A stretch of DNA of 64,000 nt. It comes from Castanea sativa. Taxonomy: Eukaryota > Streptophyta > Magnoliopsida > Fagales > Fagaceae. The stretch covers positions 64,991,257 through 65,055,256 of the forward strand of contig NC_134023.1 of assembly GCF_040712315.1 (NCBI RefSeq), read 5' to 3'. This document shows positions 1-9,604 of this stretch, one piece after another. Position 1 is the stretch's first letter; each line of letters opens with the position of its first letter. The position numbers and the translations under genes were made by a program. The notes beneath the pieces are model-generated. The model did not search any database and was not told the DNA's origin. It worked only from the letters and a program-made list of their open reading frames with translations.

Positions 1-251
1 CATACTAGTGTTATTTTAACTTTTACCTGTTTTTGTTCATTCTTTTTGAATTCAAATACCTCCTTTCACTGATGCATTAACTTTAGGAAAATCATAAACT
101 TACTACAAAAAGTTTACAAACTGAGGTGACAATGAATGTGATTGACCTTCACTTTGTAGTATCATAAAGATTACTCCAAACCATATGCCCAGAAGAGAGG
201 AAAAAAAAAGTTAAAGACTACAATTTGAAAAGAGAAACAAAACCCACAAAC

Positions 252-566
252 CTTAAGAGCAGTCTGCCACTGATTCTCTCTGATAGCCTCATCCAAGGCC
301 TCCAGAACAGCTTTAGGCCATAGCTGCGTGTACTTTCTCGAGTTGGCTTTCCTCGCTATGCCTTTGATGGCAGCATCAGTTCTCAGAATCCGAGACAAGT
401 CCTTCTTGGAGTCCTTCTGGAGCCCTTTTGAGACGGGTCCGGGGCTCCGTTTCGGTATTTGGGCATGGGATTTTGGTGTGTTCGTCTGGTTTTGGTCTCT
501 GGGGAATTTTGTCGAACAGGTGGTGGACAAGCGTAGGTTAGTGAGAGTGAGTGCGTTGGGCTCCAT
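252..566 (-). CDS. First exon of a pentatricopeptide repeat (PPR) protein, At3g53170-like (partial)
   Basis: This exon encodes 105 residues starting at the ATG at 566. It ends in the codon AAG at 252-254, followed on the minus strand by GTTTGT, a good splice donor. The reading frame runs on past the donor without homology, so I end the exon there. The C-terminal half contains DLSRILRTDAAIKG and LWPKAVLEALDEAIRENQWQ, which I recognise as the conserved N-terminal region before the PPR repeats in At3g53170-type P-class proteins. The first 45 residues are rich in Thr, Ser, Asn and Lys, poor in acidic residues, and could be an organelle transit peptide. PPR proteins bind organelle RNA. The repeats themselves lie beyond the left edge; bases 1-251 are intron. 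The gene is divergent from RLP24, with tRNA-Arg and a TGGGCY-rich repeat between them. The family call rests on remembered similarity. Confidence 0.78.
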
Positions 567-711
567 TGCACTGTGGGGGTGAAGGATAAGGTTGGTTGAG
601 TTGGAGGGAGAGTGTTTCTGTGTTTGGTAGTTTATTCAGTTATATTGGTTGGGTAAGGTTTTGAGGAAGACGAGGATAGGCGCAGGTTAGTGGGAAAAAG
701 GAGGCCAAGAT

Positions 712-1200
712 AAAGTATACATGGGGAAGAGGATATAAAGCCCAGTTTAACAGAGATACTGGGAAGGGCTTGGAAAACCTGGGCCTTATTGGGCTACCAT
801 GGGCTTGGGCTTGGAGAACTTGTGGGAAATAGGAAGTAAAGATAAAGTGCGCATGGAAAAAAACGATTATAGGCCCAAGTTTAACAGATAAATTGGGCTA
901 CCATGGGCTTGAGAACTTGTGGGAAATAGGAGGCAAAAATAAAGTGCACATTGGGAAGAGGAGTAAAGGCCCAGTTTAACAGAGAGATTGGGCTATCATG
1001 GGCTTGGAAAATTTGGGCCTTATTGGGCTATCATGGGCTTGGGATCAGAGAACTTGTGGGAAATAGGAGGTAAATATAAAGTACGCATGGGGAAAAGGAT
1101 AAAAGGCTCAAGTTTAACAGAGAGATTGGGCAATCATGGGCTTGGAAAACTTGGGCCTTATTGGGCTATCATGGGCTTGGAGCTAGGAAAACATGGGCTT
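712..1200. repeat. Degenerate tandem repeat (about four units of 95-140 bp) rich in TGGGCY motifs
   Basis: Four successive units begin with variants of AAAGTRCGCATGGGG near 713, 845, 940 and 1079. Each continues with a purine-rich stretch, GGCCCAGTTTAACAGA, then TTGGGCTAYCATGGGCTTGG. Units differ in length because the TTGGGCCTTATTGGGCTA block is present or duplicated in some. I count 16 TGGGCY motifs on the plus strand and about three more in reverse orientation. TGGGCY is the site II element bound by TCP factors in promoters of ribosomal and organelle-related genes. The array lies between two divergent genes of those classes, so a promoter role is possible but inferred. The open frame at 988-1266 crosses the repeat and the tRNA and is spurious. 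Confidence 0.85.
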
Positions 1201-1227
1201 TTGAAAAAAGAGGAAAAAAAAAAAAGG

Positions 1228-1300
1228 CACGCCTGGTGGGACTCGAACCCACAATCGTCTGATTAGAAGTCAGACGCCTTATCCATTAGGCCACAGGCGC
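1228..1300 (-). tRNA. tRNA-Arg (anticodon UCU)
   Basis: A 73-nt cloverleaf can be drawn on the minus strand. The acceptor stem GCGCCTG pairs with CAGGCGT (G-U at the first pair). The D arm contains GCCTAATGGATAAGGC. The anticodon stem TCTGA/TCAGA closes the loop CTTCTAA with anticodon TCT. The T arm is GTGGG TTCGAGT CCCAC, followed by discriminator G. The B box GGTTCGAGTCC is intact and the A box lies in the D arm. No intron is present and CCA is not encoded. Downstream on the minus strand a T-run of about 12 (1214-1225) would serve as the Pol III terminator. The product reads AGA codons. Confidence 0.96.
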
Positions 1301-1423
1301 TCTGCTTTTTGGTGCTTTACCATATTTTTAATTATTCTCATTTTAAAACTTTTTACTCTTTGACCTATTTCGCTAGGTGGTGGTCTTCTTCATCCTACAC
1401 TCGCACTCCTTGTTTTTTTTCTT

Positions 1424-1466
1424 TACCCTAAAACCCTGAAAACAAAAGCAAGGGTTTAGGGTTACT
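1424..1466 (+). promoter_or_regulatory. Telo-box cluster in the RLP24 promoter/5' leader
   Basis: CCCTAAAACCCTGAAAAC at about 1426-1443 and AGGGTTTAGGGTT at about 1451-1463 are telo-box-like motifs (AAACCCTA) in both orientations. Telo boxes with site II motifs are typical of plant genes for ribosomal proteins and ribosome biogenesis, which fits RLP24 downstream. The transcription start cannot be placed exactly. The sequence up to 1536 reads like a short leader exon ending at a GTAAGT donor. Confidence 0.6.
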
Positions 1467-1842
1467 CCGTGTGCGCGTCAAGCTCTATTCGCCACCGGTG
1501 ACGCTGACGGTGACAAATCTATCCCCACACATAACCGTAAGTAACTTTAGCGCTTCCACTCTTTTTTTTTTTTTTTTTTGGACTCTTTTATTTTCAGTGA
1601 TTCGTATCTGAAAAGCTTGAATTTTTTTTTTAGGTTTTTAGGGTTTTAGGCTCTGTTTGGTAATTGGGAAACGTATGAAAAATTGTGAATTAGTATATTT
1701 TGTCTGAAATGCTTTAATCTTGTGCTGTTTTTTTTTTAGGACTAGCGTAGAATTTAACCCAAATTTAGAGACCAATCATATATTTTAACCCCTTTTTCTG
1801 TTTTAGTTAGCTGTTTAATTAATTAAAATTATTTTTTTGCTT

Positions 1843-2061
1843 TAAGATACGGGTGGTCTCAATTGATGAAAAGACGAGGGAAAGTTGCTTGAGATGGTTT
1901 TGATAATGTTTAGAGGATTGCGTTTAATGAACCAGTGAGAAAGAGTTAGTTGTTTCAAGTTGAGGGAACGAACAGAGCTAGAAGAAGACCAAAAATAACA
2001 TTAGTAGTTTAAAAAAAGGACGTATCAATTAAGGAAGTAACAAATAGTATGACTCCAGATA
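1843..2061 (+). mobile_element. RTE-type LINE 3' remnant
   Basis: Plus-strand translation gives IDEKTRESCLRWF, then after stops QVEGTNRARRRPKITL and KEVTNSMTPDN. These match the C-terminal tail of plant RTE-clade reverse transcriptases (LRWFGHVQ, then GRGRPK). Several in-frame stops show it is dead. A related copy lies at 43142-43405. Confidence 0.65.
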
Positions 2062-2689
2062 ATAGGGATATGGACACGGGTATGGGTACAGGTACGGCGA
2101 CACGTGCAATTTATGAAAAATTATATGACATAGGTACGACACAGGTATAACACCAACCCCAAAGAAGTGTTTGTGCTTCCTATGGCTGATCCTGTCTAAT
2201 TTGTTAACAAAGAATAGTTGTAGTATTTATCGACCCATTATGGTGTTGGAACATGGAACTTGGAAAACTTTTTTTCCTTTGCTTATCTTTGGTTGTTTTG
2301 TTACTTGGTTGCTATAAAATGAACTTTTGGGTAATTTGTTTTGGAAAATAAATAAAGAAAGTAGGGTATATTTCTGTAGGGAGTAGAGATGTAGTCACGT
2401 TGTAGAGTATAGGAACTAGGTTCTGTTTTGTGTTTTTTTTTTTTTTTTTGGTCTTGAGAGGATTCTTTCTACTCCATCGTCCTGGATCATTTTGAGGTCA
2501 CAGTCAATAAAAATGCCTCCGTTGCTGATTATTTGTGTCACAGCAATGGTTCTCTTAAGTGGTGACCCCATGTGCATTCTTTGTTTGGTGTGTGTTGCAT
2601 CTATCTTAGAAAATGGGAAGTCATCATTATTAATTAGTTCTGCGCGCCCAAATCTGATGGTAAATCAATTAACCATCGTTTTATTCATT

Positions 2690-3061
2690 CTGAGATGGCT
2701 TAAGAATTATGGAACTTTCCTTCTGCCTTATAGGATCTGCTTGTTTACTGGTTGGGAGGAGTGAAATATGCAGAATTTGGTTTTGTGGAAGGTTATCCCG
2801 ATGTGCTTGATGTGGTGCATATGGAAGGAGTGCAACACTAGAACTTTTGTAGAGTAGAGTCATCCTAGTTAAGCTTGAAGTTTCTTTTCTGTAGACATTT
2901 GTCAGATTATTCATTTAGGGGGAAGTTATTGTGATTCAGTTTTGGGAGGCACTAATCTTCATTGTTGTAATCCCTAGTTTTGTTTTTTTCTATTCGCTTA
3001 TATACTTCTTGTGTACTTGAGTTTAATCTAATAGAACTTACCATTCATCCAAAAAAAAAAA
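2690..3061 (+). mobile_element. 5'-truncated L1-type LINE remnant
   Basis: Plus-strand translation near 2788-2858 gives WKVIPMCLMWCIWKECNTRT, the end of the zf-RVT domain of plant L1 ORF2 proteins, followed by a decayed tail containing CDSV and NLHCCNP. The segment ends in a 12-A run at 3050-3061, consistent with a LINE poly(A) tail. The left boundary is uncertain: the frame from 2492 may belong to it but is not recognisable. No target duplication is obvious. Confidence 0.6.
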
Positions 3062-3412
3062 ATTGTTCAATGTTGAAATTTATTTAACCATATTTTTCAT
3101 TGATAATTCTAAAGATTACTTGACGTACATAATCACTGCCAATGTTATGTTATCATGATCATTCTTGATCTCACTCACAAGGCCCCTCCACAGATCCTGA
3201 ACTGATTCTGGTAGTGTTGGTGGCAGTGGGTACTACTAAATATGGACTTTGGAACTTTCTCGGATTTAGTCATCCTTCCTTATTCATTAGCTTAGGAGGA
3301 GAATGCTATGTCATATTGATCTGTTCTCATTGTTTGTTGAGGTTTCTTCTTCGTGACATTTTTTTATTATAAAATTTCAGGAACTTGGATTTTTTGTTAA
3401 TCTGAAAACAAC

Positions 3413-4506
3413 ATGAGGATAGAGAAGTGTTGGTTCTGTTCCTCCACCATATATCCAGGGCATGGTATTCAGTTTGTCCGCAATGATGCAAAGGTAGAGT
3501 GGCTATTTTGTTTTTGGAATTATTTATCCTGTGTTTATTCCTTTGCCATATTTAGGCTGTTTAATGTAATTTCATCTCTATTTGGTTGTGCCGTACCATA
3601 TTTTGCTAGATGTATAAATCTAGTACAGCAATCAAATACATATTGTTTACAATGTTAAGTTTATATGTTGCTTCACAAAAATTCTATGTAAATGTGAACT
3701 TGAATTGCTGACTCAGAAAGAAAATTAAGTAATTTACTTATTTTGTTAAAGCTAGATTGTGTGCCTTCCATAATGCCTTTAGTCAATCATTTGGTAGCAT
3801 ATTATCCATTTGTTTATATGATTATTCTGTGTCTCTTGTTCCTGACGGGTGATCCTTTCTGTAGATATTTCGATTCTGTAGATCCAAATGCCACAAGAAT
3901 TTCAAGATGAAGAGGAATCCTCGCAAGGTGAAATGGACCAAGGCCTATAGGAGGTTGCATGGAAAGGACATGACACAGGTAAATATGATTGATTCACCTT
4001 ATCTTTTATCTAACCTAGTGTACTTCTTGTTGCATGAAAACCATTGCTTGGACCAGAAAGGATTGGGTGTTTTATCTGTTTTTTCCTGTTCCTGTTTCCA
4101 TATTTTGCAGGATTCTACCTTTGAGTTTGAGAGGAAGCGCAATAGGCCAGAGAGATATGACAGGAATCTCACAGAAAACACTTTGAAGGCCATTAAGACA
4201 ATCGATAAAGTAAGATCCAGGAGGGAGGCCAAACACATTGAGACGAGGTAATTTGTTCTTCTCATCATTTGTTTAAAATGCATTTAGGTGGGATGATGAA
4301 TATCATTTAACATGCAATTGAAAACATTTTGCAGAAAGAAGGGAAAGAAGGCCCAGCTGATGAGAGAGGCAGTAAAGGAGCTGGAGCAAAGCATCAACTT
4401 GGTGAAAGCCCCAGGTGCTTTCAAGGAGGACAATTCTCTCACTCTTCCGAAGATCAAGGTCAAGGTATCTCAAACACAGGCAGAGAATCAACCCATGGAA
4501 GAATAA
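3413..4506 (+). CDS. RLP24: RLP24, probable ribosome biogenesis protein (eL24-like)
   Basis: Four coding exons join in frame: 3413-3493, 3865-3978, 4111-4247 and 4335-4506 (504 nt, 167 residues plus stop). All introns have GT...AG ends. The protein starts [18 protein letters not shown] and has the eL24-type zinc site: Cys6 and Cys9, then Cys32 and Cys36. Basic [13 protein letters not shown] follows, then the RLP24-specific stretch [13 protein letters not shown] and a Lys/Arg-rich coiled tail ending QPMEE. Length fits the family (about 160 residues). RLP24 joins nucleolar pre-60S particles. In yeast it is released in the cytoplasm by the AAA-ATPase Drg1/Afg2 and replaced by ribosomal protein eL24. 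No frame disruption is seen. Telo boxes and a probable leader intron lie upstream. Confidence 0.95.
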
Positions 4507-4837
4507 GTGTAATCATCTTCATGTTTCCCTGCTCAGATATAATCCTCCGATATGTTGTGCTCGTATATTGCGTGGAAGCAAAAGTTTTGTCCAGAAGACA
4601 ACCTTCATATCAAAAAAATTTTGTTGTGCTTTTGTTTTTGTTTTTGTTTTTGTTTCTGATCATAGGAAGTAATGAACTATACACCTTTCTAATATGGTTG
4701 TTGGTATTAATTGAAACATGTTTTGAACTGTACTGTTATCCCTCTGTTTATTATCATCCTTTGCTACCAAAAACAAAGAAAATAAAAAAAAACTGATTTT
4801 CCCATTGGTCCTTCAATGAAGCTATGCTAGGAGACTA

Positions 4838-4970
4838 GGGGCGTTTGGTACCACAACTTAAACAACAGTTTTCAATTTTTAAAAACATTATACATTTTTT
4901 ATATTTTTTTTCACTCACACGTATTTTTAAAAAATACAAATGTTACTAAAATAATATTACCAAACGGGCT
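4838..4970. mobile_element. Short MITE-like element with inverted ends
   Basis: The left end GGGCGTTTGGTACC and the reverse complement of the right end, GCCCGTTTGGTAAT, form imperfect terminal inverted repeats around about 133 bp of AT-rich non-coding DNA. Ends of the GGGYGTTTGG type are common for plant MITEs. No clear target duplication was found, so superfamily is unassigned. Confidence 0.5.
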
Positions 4971-6955
4971 GGTGTTTCGTTATTACAGATAATTAGAGAT
5001 CTCTCACTGCCATCTTGGTTGGGCCTCTAGAGCAGCCCACTTCCTCAGAAAGTGGGCCTTGGAGTCGAATGTATTTAGTATTGTTTGTCCTCGTAGCCCC
5101 ATTCCTTTGTTTTTCGTTTTATAATTGCTACAAATAATGGGAGAGAGATATTTGAACATTAGTTTTTCTAGTAAAGGAGAGCAAGCAAACTCACCAAGTA
5201 TTAAAGTTTTCGACTTCTCATTCTAGTCTAAAATCTAAATTGTGTAATGCTCAAGATTCTTGTGTGGCTGGTTTGGATAAATAATCCAGTGTGGTTGGTT
5301 TCGTTATAAAAGTATTTAAAGAGAATTTTCGATTTTAAATGAAGATAAAGTAATCTGAATGATTTGATAAAATTTCTAGAAAGATTTGAGTTTTATTAAT
5401 ATGTGAATTTGAAATAACTAGACATAAGATGCTATTTCATTCAATTTCAATTATATTATTAGTGTTTTTATCCCAACAAAATCTCAAAAGTTCACTTCAT
5501 CGTAACTAGTTAAATCTATGTAAACCAACTTGTATTAGTAATTTTTCTTCAATTCCCTTGCAACGTAGCATTTTTTTTATATATAAGTTTTTTGAAAAAA
5601 CTATATATACTAGGAGACATTCCTCTTGTCCTCTTTTCTTTGTTGTAACATTTTTATAGAACATTCGTAAATGAATAGAGTGGTGGGTGACTATCCAAAT
5701 GTACACACAAGAGTTGGTCAATTTTGTGGGACGAGAAGGAACAAGCATAAGGACAAAAACGTGCTAAGAAGTTACACCAAATCTTGGTGACAGAAGCGGT
5801 AAACTTTGTCAATTAATCAATGAGTAATTATAGTTACACACTCACTTACACATGATAGCACATGAACTAAAATTGTGTTTTAAAAACACGATTTCAAAAG
5901 AGTGTGTATAAAGCGTAAAATAACAAGTGTATAATAAGATATTTTATTAAGGAAAAATTTGATTACATACTTGCTATTGTACACTATACACAATCTTGAT
6001 TTTCCAAACATAATAATTATGTGGCTGAAAATAAAACATATTAGTTATGTAGGAAGCATCATTTGGAACTTGAGACTCATGTATTCAAGTTCTAAAGGTG
6101 AAACTCGAGTCTCAAAGACTAGTACTACGAAGAAAAACATGAGTTGATATATGTTTTATGAGTTGGTATATGTTTTTTTTTTTTTTTTTTTGAAGTCTTT
6201 AGTGGAACTCGAGTTTTAGAGACTCAAGTTCTTCACATTGGAACTCAATTTTCAAATAATGTTACTTAACCAATATATTTCAATGTTAACCATATAATTA
6301 ATATGTTTGCAAAATCAACACAACTAGCAAAAAACCCTCCATGCGCTCTCTTTGAAACACAAAAACATGATTTCACAATTTTAACTAAACACGTCCAAAA
6401 AAAAAAAACGATTAAAAAAAACGATTAAAAAACGATTACATTAATTAATTAATTGATGATGACCAACTCAATGACCGGCGTTTGCCAGTTATTATCACTT
6501 TATCACGCGGCGAACATTTAACGCATGTTCAAAGTGAGTTGTATTTCTCTTTCAGAATTTCTCACGCGGTTTGGTCAATTGGTGCCACAGAAGAATATTA
6601 TTAAAGCAAAAAGAAAAAGAAAAAAAAAAGGAATATTTAACGCGGTTTTGTTCTCGCTACGGGGTCCCTATATTTAGGTCTAACAAAAACTTTGAATAGT
6701 TATATAATATAATAATTTAATATGTACCAGGAAGAATGGAATTCTTTGTTTGTCTCAATTTCATTTCAAAGGTTATGAAATCAAAGAGATAAAGACCATT
6801 TAAAAATAGATCTAGTCGCTACCATGATGCATCTCCCTTTTGCTACTTGACTAGTGAGAGAATCAATGCTTGTGCTTGATAAAAATATAATTTTTTGTAT
6901 GATTTGAGTTTTAAACTCATAGTTTAGCTTAAAGTTTTTTTTTTTCAAGAATAAG
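4971..6955. other. Gene-free AT-rich spacer
   Basis: No ORF here matches anything I recognise. At 6066-6245 there are short palindromic motifs of the type ACTCGAGTCTCAAAGACT, the same kind found inside the Mutator-like element at 36107-37025, so this may be a decayed relative. A T-run lies at 6172-6192. Confidence 0.6.
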
Positions 6956-6956
6956 A

Positions 6957-7190
6957 GGGCGTTTGGATGCAGCTTAAAGTTGCTGCATCCACGTTTTGCT
7001 TTTTTTTTTTTTTTTTTTTTTTTTTCTTGCTGCTGTGGGGGACAAGCGCGCAGTGCGCGTAATGTGCGCGCACTGTGCATGTACTTTTTTAGCAATTTTT
7101 TTATTAAAAGTGGGTCCCACTATTTACACATTTAAAAATTATTTTGCTACAGTATTTTCAGTTTTCAGTTTTCAGTTTTCAGCAATAAGT
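6957..7190. mobile_element. Probable MITE remnant with a GC-rich palindromic core
   Basis: It starts with GGGCGTTTGGATGCAGCTT, contains a long T-run (7001-7025), then near-palindromic GCGCGCAGTGCGCG and TGTGCGCGCACTGTGC at about 7046-7080. Next come GTGGGTCCCACT and four copies of TTTTCAG. Such modules are typical of Tourist-like MITEs in trees, but the right end has decayed. Confidence 0.45.
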
Positions 7191-7221
7191 TCTATCTAAT
7201 ATTTAATTTGTTCTTAAATTT

Positions 7222-7805
7222 TTAGAAATATTAAAGTTATTATAAAAAAACTTATAAATTGACAACAATGTGATTAATATCATTTAACAATTAATAAAAA
7301 AATATTTGTATTACCTTTTTGTAATCAGTGAAACACTACATAGTAATTTTTTTAATATCACTAGTATCAGTCTAACTTTTATACAATTATACTTAAGTGA
7401 TACTTTTTTTTTTTAAATAAAACACTTCAAGTTTAGTATCAAATTAAAATAAAATTAACTATTATGGAATGCAATACTTGATTGCAATTACGAACACAAA
7501 AACTTTGAAAATTATTACAAATTTCATTATAAAAAACCTATAAAATGACAATGAATGTGAATCATTTAACAATTAATAAATAAATATTTGTATTGTTACT
7601 TTGTAATTAGTGAAACATTACGTAATAATTTTTTTTAATATCTTCTGTATCAGTCTAACTTTTATACTTAACTGATATATTTTTTAAGTAAAAAAATTCA
7701 AGCTTAATATCAAATTAAAATAAAATTAACTAATATGGAATGGGATACTTAATTGATTGCAATTGCAAACACAAAATCTTTGAAAAATTGCTACTAAGTT
7801 TCATT
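7222..7805. repeat. Tandem duplication, two units of about 290 bp
   Basis: The segment from about 7222 to 7510 is repeated at about 7516-7805 with small changes. Shared landmarks are ATCATTTAACAATTAATAAA, CAGTCTAACTTTTATAC, ATCAAATTAAAATAAAATTA and TATGGAATG. The sequence is AT-rich and non-coding. Confidence 0.8.
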
Positions 7806-8119
7806 ATATATTGTATTGTTATGTTCTATGGACCCTTCACTAAAATAAATCGCCATGCCTAATAATGATAGCGATTAATTTAGGCCAATCAATCGCTTAA
7901 CAAGATTCGGAAACATAAAGAATATTTTGTGTGGTATAATAATAATTTTATTATTATTATTTAGGGTTAAGGACAGTGGTGAGCGGTGACCAGGATATAA
8001 GACCCAAAAAAAAAAAAAAAATCCAAAGTACAAGAAGTATATATGACAAATAAAAATATAACAAGATTTTAGGGTATAAATGCAAATACATGCCCCTTCT
8101 AAATTAACTCCTCTTTAAT

Positions 8120-8980
8120 ATTATCCCATCACAATGTGAAAGGAATCATAAAATTTTGGGATTAAACTTTATGCTTTTGTTAAAGAACATCCTAAAAACT
8201 CCCGTGATTAAGGACTTAAAGGTACATTTAGTACTTTATTAAATTCTTCTAAAAAATACTTTATTAAATAATATTCTTGTATATTATTCAAAAAATAAAA
8301 TCAAATAGTAGATATATCGTTGCCCTAAGAACATTAATTTCTGAAATATTTTCAAAAAAATTTATGGGAAAATAAAACAGTACATATAACTTCAATGAAT
8401 TTGCGTGCATTGCATAATCCAATGATTTTTTTTTTGAAAAATGTGCATTATAAATTATGATTGAGCATTTAATAATTCTTAACATATGCATGTGACATTG
8501 ATTTTATTTTAACGTGCACTATTACTCATAATTAAGCATTTGTTCATAAAAAAAAAATTAAGCATCTATTAATTCTTAATATATGTATGTGGCAAATTAA
8601 AATAGGGTCATGTAAAGTTGTTAACAAATGTCCTTAGAGCAATTATTAATATAATAAATCATTTGAAGAAAGTTTTGACTTCATTTTCATTGGAAATATA
8701 AAAAGTTGATCAAATAATAAATGTCTTTGACAACTTTTTATATTTCTCATTAAAGCGGTGTCAAATTTTTTTTTTTTTTTTTTGAGAATGACAAAATCTA
8801 CCTATTATCGTTTATTAGGAATTGTCCTAAAGCATCCGTTAACATAACTTTTTTTTTTTTCTTCTCATAAAAAATTTCTATAAATAATTTATTATTTAAA
8901 GCATCCATCATAAATAATTGTCCTTCCATATTTTTCACCCATCATAATGTGAAAGGAACCTAAAATCTTGGGAAGAAGTT
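8120..8980. repeat. Diverged local repeats in AT-rich spacer
   Basis: CCCATCACAATGTGAAAGG near 8125 recurs as CCCATCATAATGTGAAAGG near 8938. Between them a block with GAGCATTTAATAATTC near 8463 recurs as AAGCATCTATTAATTC near 8561. These are old local duplications with no coding signal. Confidence 0.55.
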
Positions 8981-9047
8981 TGGCTGTGTAGTTGTTAGTG
9001 GGTAAATGTGAAAGGAAATACCATACAAAACAACGTTGACAGAGAAA

Positions 9048-9184
9048 AGCCAACTATAAAACACGTTGCCCTCTCCTATTTTGTCCAACACACCAAACTC
9101 CAAAAATTTCTCTGTTTCTCTACCGTTTCATGAGTTCCAACGTTTGGGACGTCTTCTAACAGTCTTTCATTCTTTCTAGTTTCA

Positions 9185-9225
<41 letters not shown>

Positions 9226-9340
9226 CTCTCTTTTTCTTGGAAAAAGAGAGAAAGGGTCATCTCATACACTCAAAAGAGATCGAGGGAGAGACTATCTATC
9301 TATCAATCACCTCTTACTGAACGAGTTTTGTGCAAGAGAT
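9048..9340 (+). promoter_or_regulatory. Promoter and 5' UTR of the small His-rich protein gene
   Basis: A TATA box, AACTATAAAACACG, lies at about 9051-9064. About 120 bp downstream is a (CT)n microsatellite (about 9190-9219), and more CT-rich leader follows up to the ATG at 9341. CT-rich 5' UTRs are common in plants. The transcription start, roughly 9085-9100, is inferred from the TATA position. Confidence 0.6.
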
Positions 9341-9604
9341 ATGAGTATGGGGAAGATTGTGGAGATGTTGGATGCAGGGGTGAGAATAGCAGCAAGATTT
9401 CATTCTCACTGCCCACAAACCGGCCGCATGTATTACCACCCACCGGCTGGCTCCGAAGACAACCACCAACACCAACACCAATCACACGGAGGTGCTTCCA
9501 AGGGCAGCATCGATGTGTCAACAACCCAGATGCGTTATTGTTGTGGTAACAAGGCTGTTCATGGGGGTGTTGAAACTACAGAATTTATTCTTTATTCTGT
9601 TTGA
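9341..9604 (+). CDS. Small conserved His-rich plant protein of unknown function (87 aa)
   Basis: A single exon encodes 87 residues and stops at 9602-9604. The N-terminus [20 protein letters not shown] leads into [18 protein letters not shown], then a His/Gln-rich linker (residues about 46-57), and it ends [11 protein letters not shown] recall the HSHCPQT-RMYYHPP core and the TTEFI-YSV tail from short uncharacterised proteins in many dicots, but know no function. No signal peptide or membrane segment is visible. Cys32 and clustered His could bind metal, which is speculation. The start was chosen because the conserved core is in this frame. An overlapping frame from 9328 and the minus frame 9303-9524 are shadows. 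TATA box and CT-rich leader support a real gene. Confidence 0.8.
   Translation: MSMGKIVEMLDAGVRIAARFHSHCPQTGRMYYHPPAGSEDNHQHQHQSHGGASKGSIDVSTTQMRYCCGNKAVHGGVETTEFILYSV

Larger units (their letters stand above)
1537..3380 (+). other. Probable 5'-UTR intron of RLP24
   Basis: A donor CC|GTAAGT at 1536/1537 and an acceptor TTTCAG|GA at 3380/3381 bracket a gene-free, T-rich stretch holding two LINE remnants. A leader intron next to telo-box promoters is common in plant ribosome-related genes. This intron is inferred from splice signals alone; transcript reads joining 1536 to 3381 would confirm it. Confidence 0.5.

Noticed and set aside
988..1266. 92-codon ORF with repeated GYHGLGK-like peptides
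   Set aside because: It runs through the TGGGCY minisatellite and into the tRNA on the opposite strand.
4329..4796. 155-codon plus-strand ORF
   Set aside because: Out-of-frame shadow of RLP24 exon 4 running into the 3' UTR.
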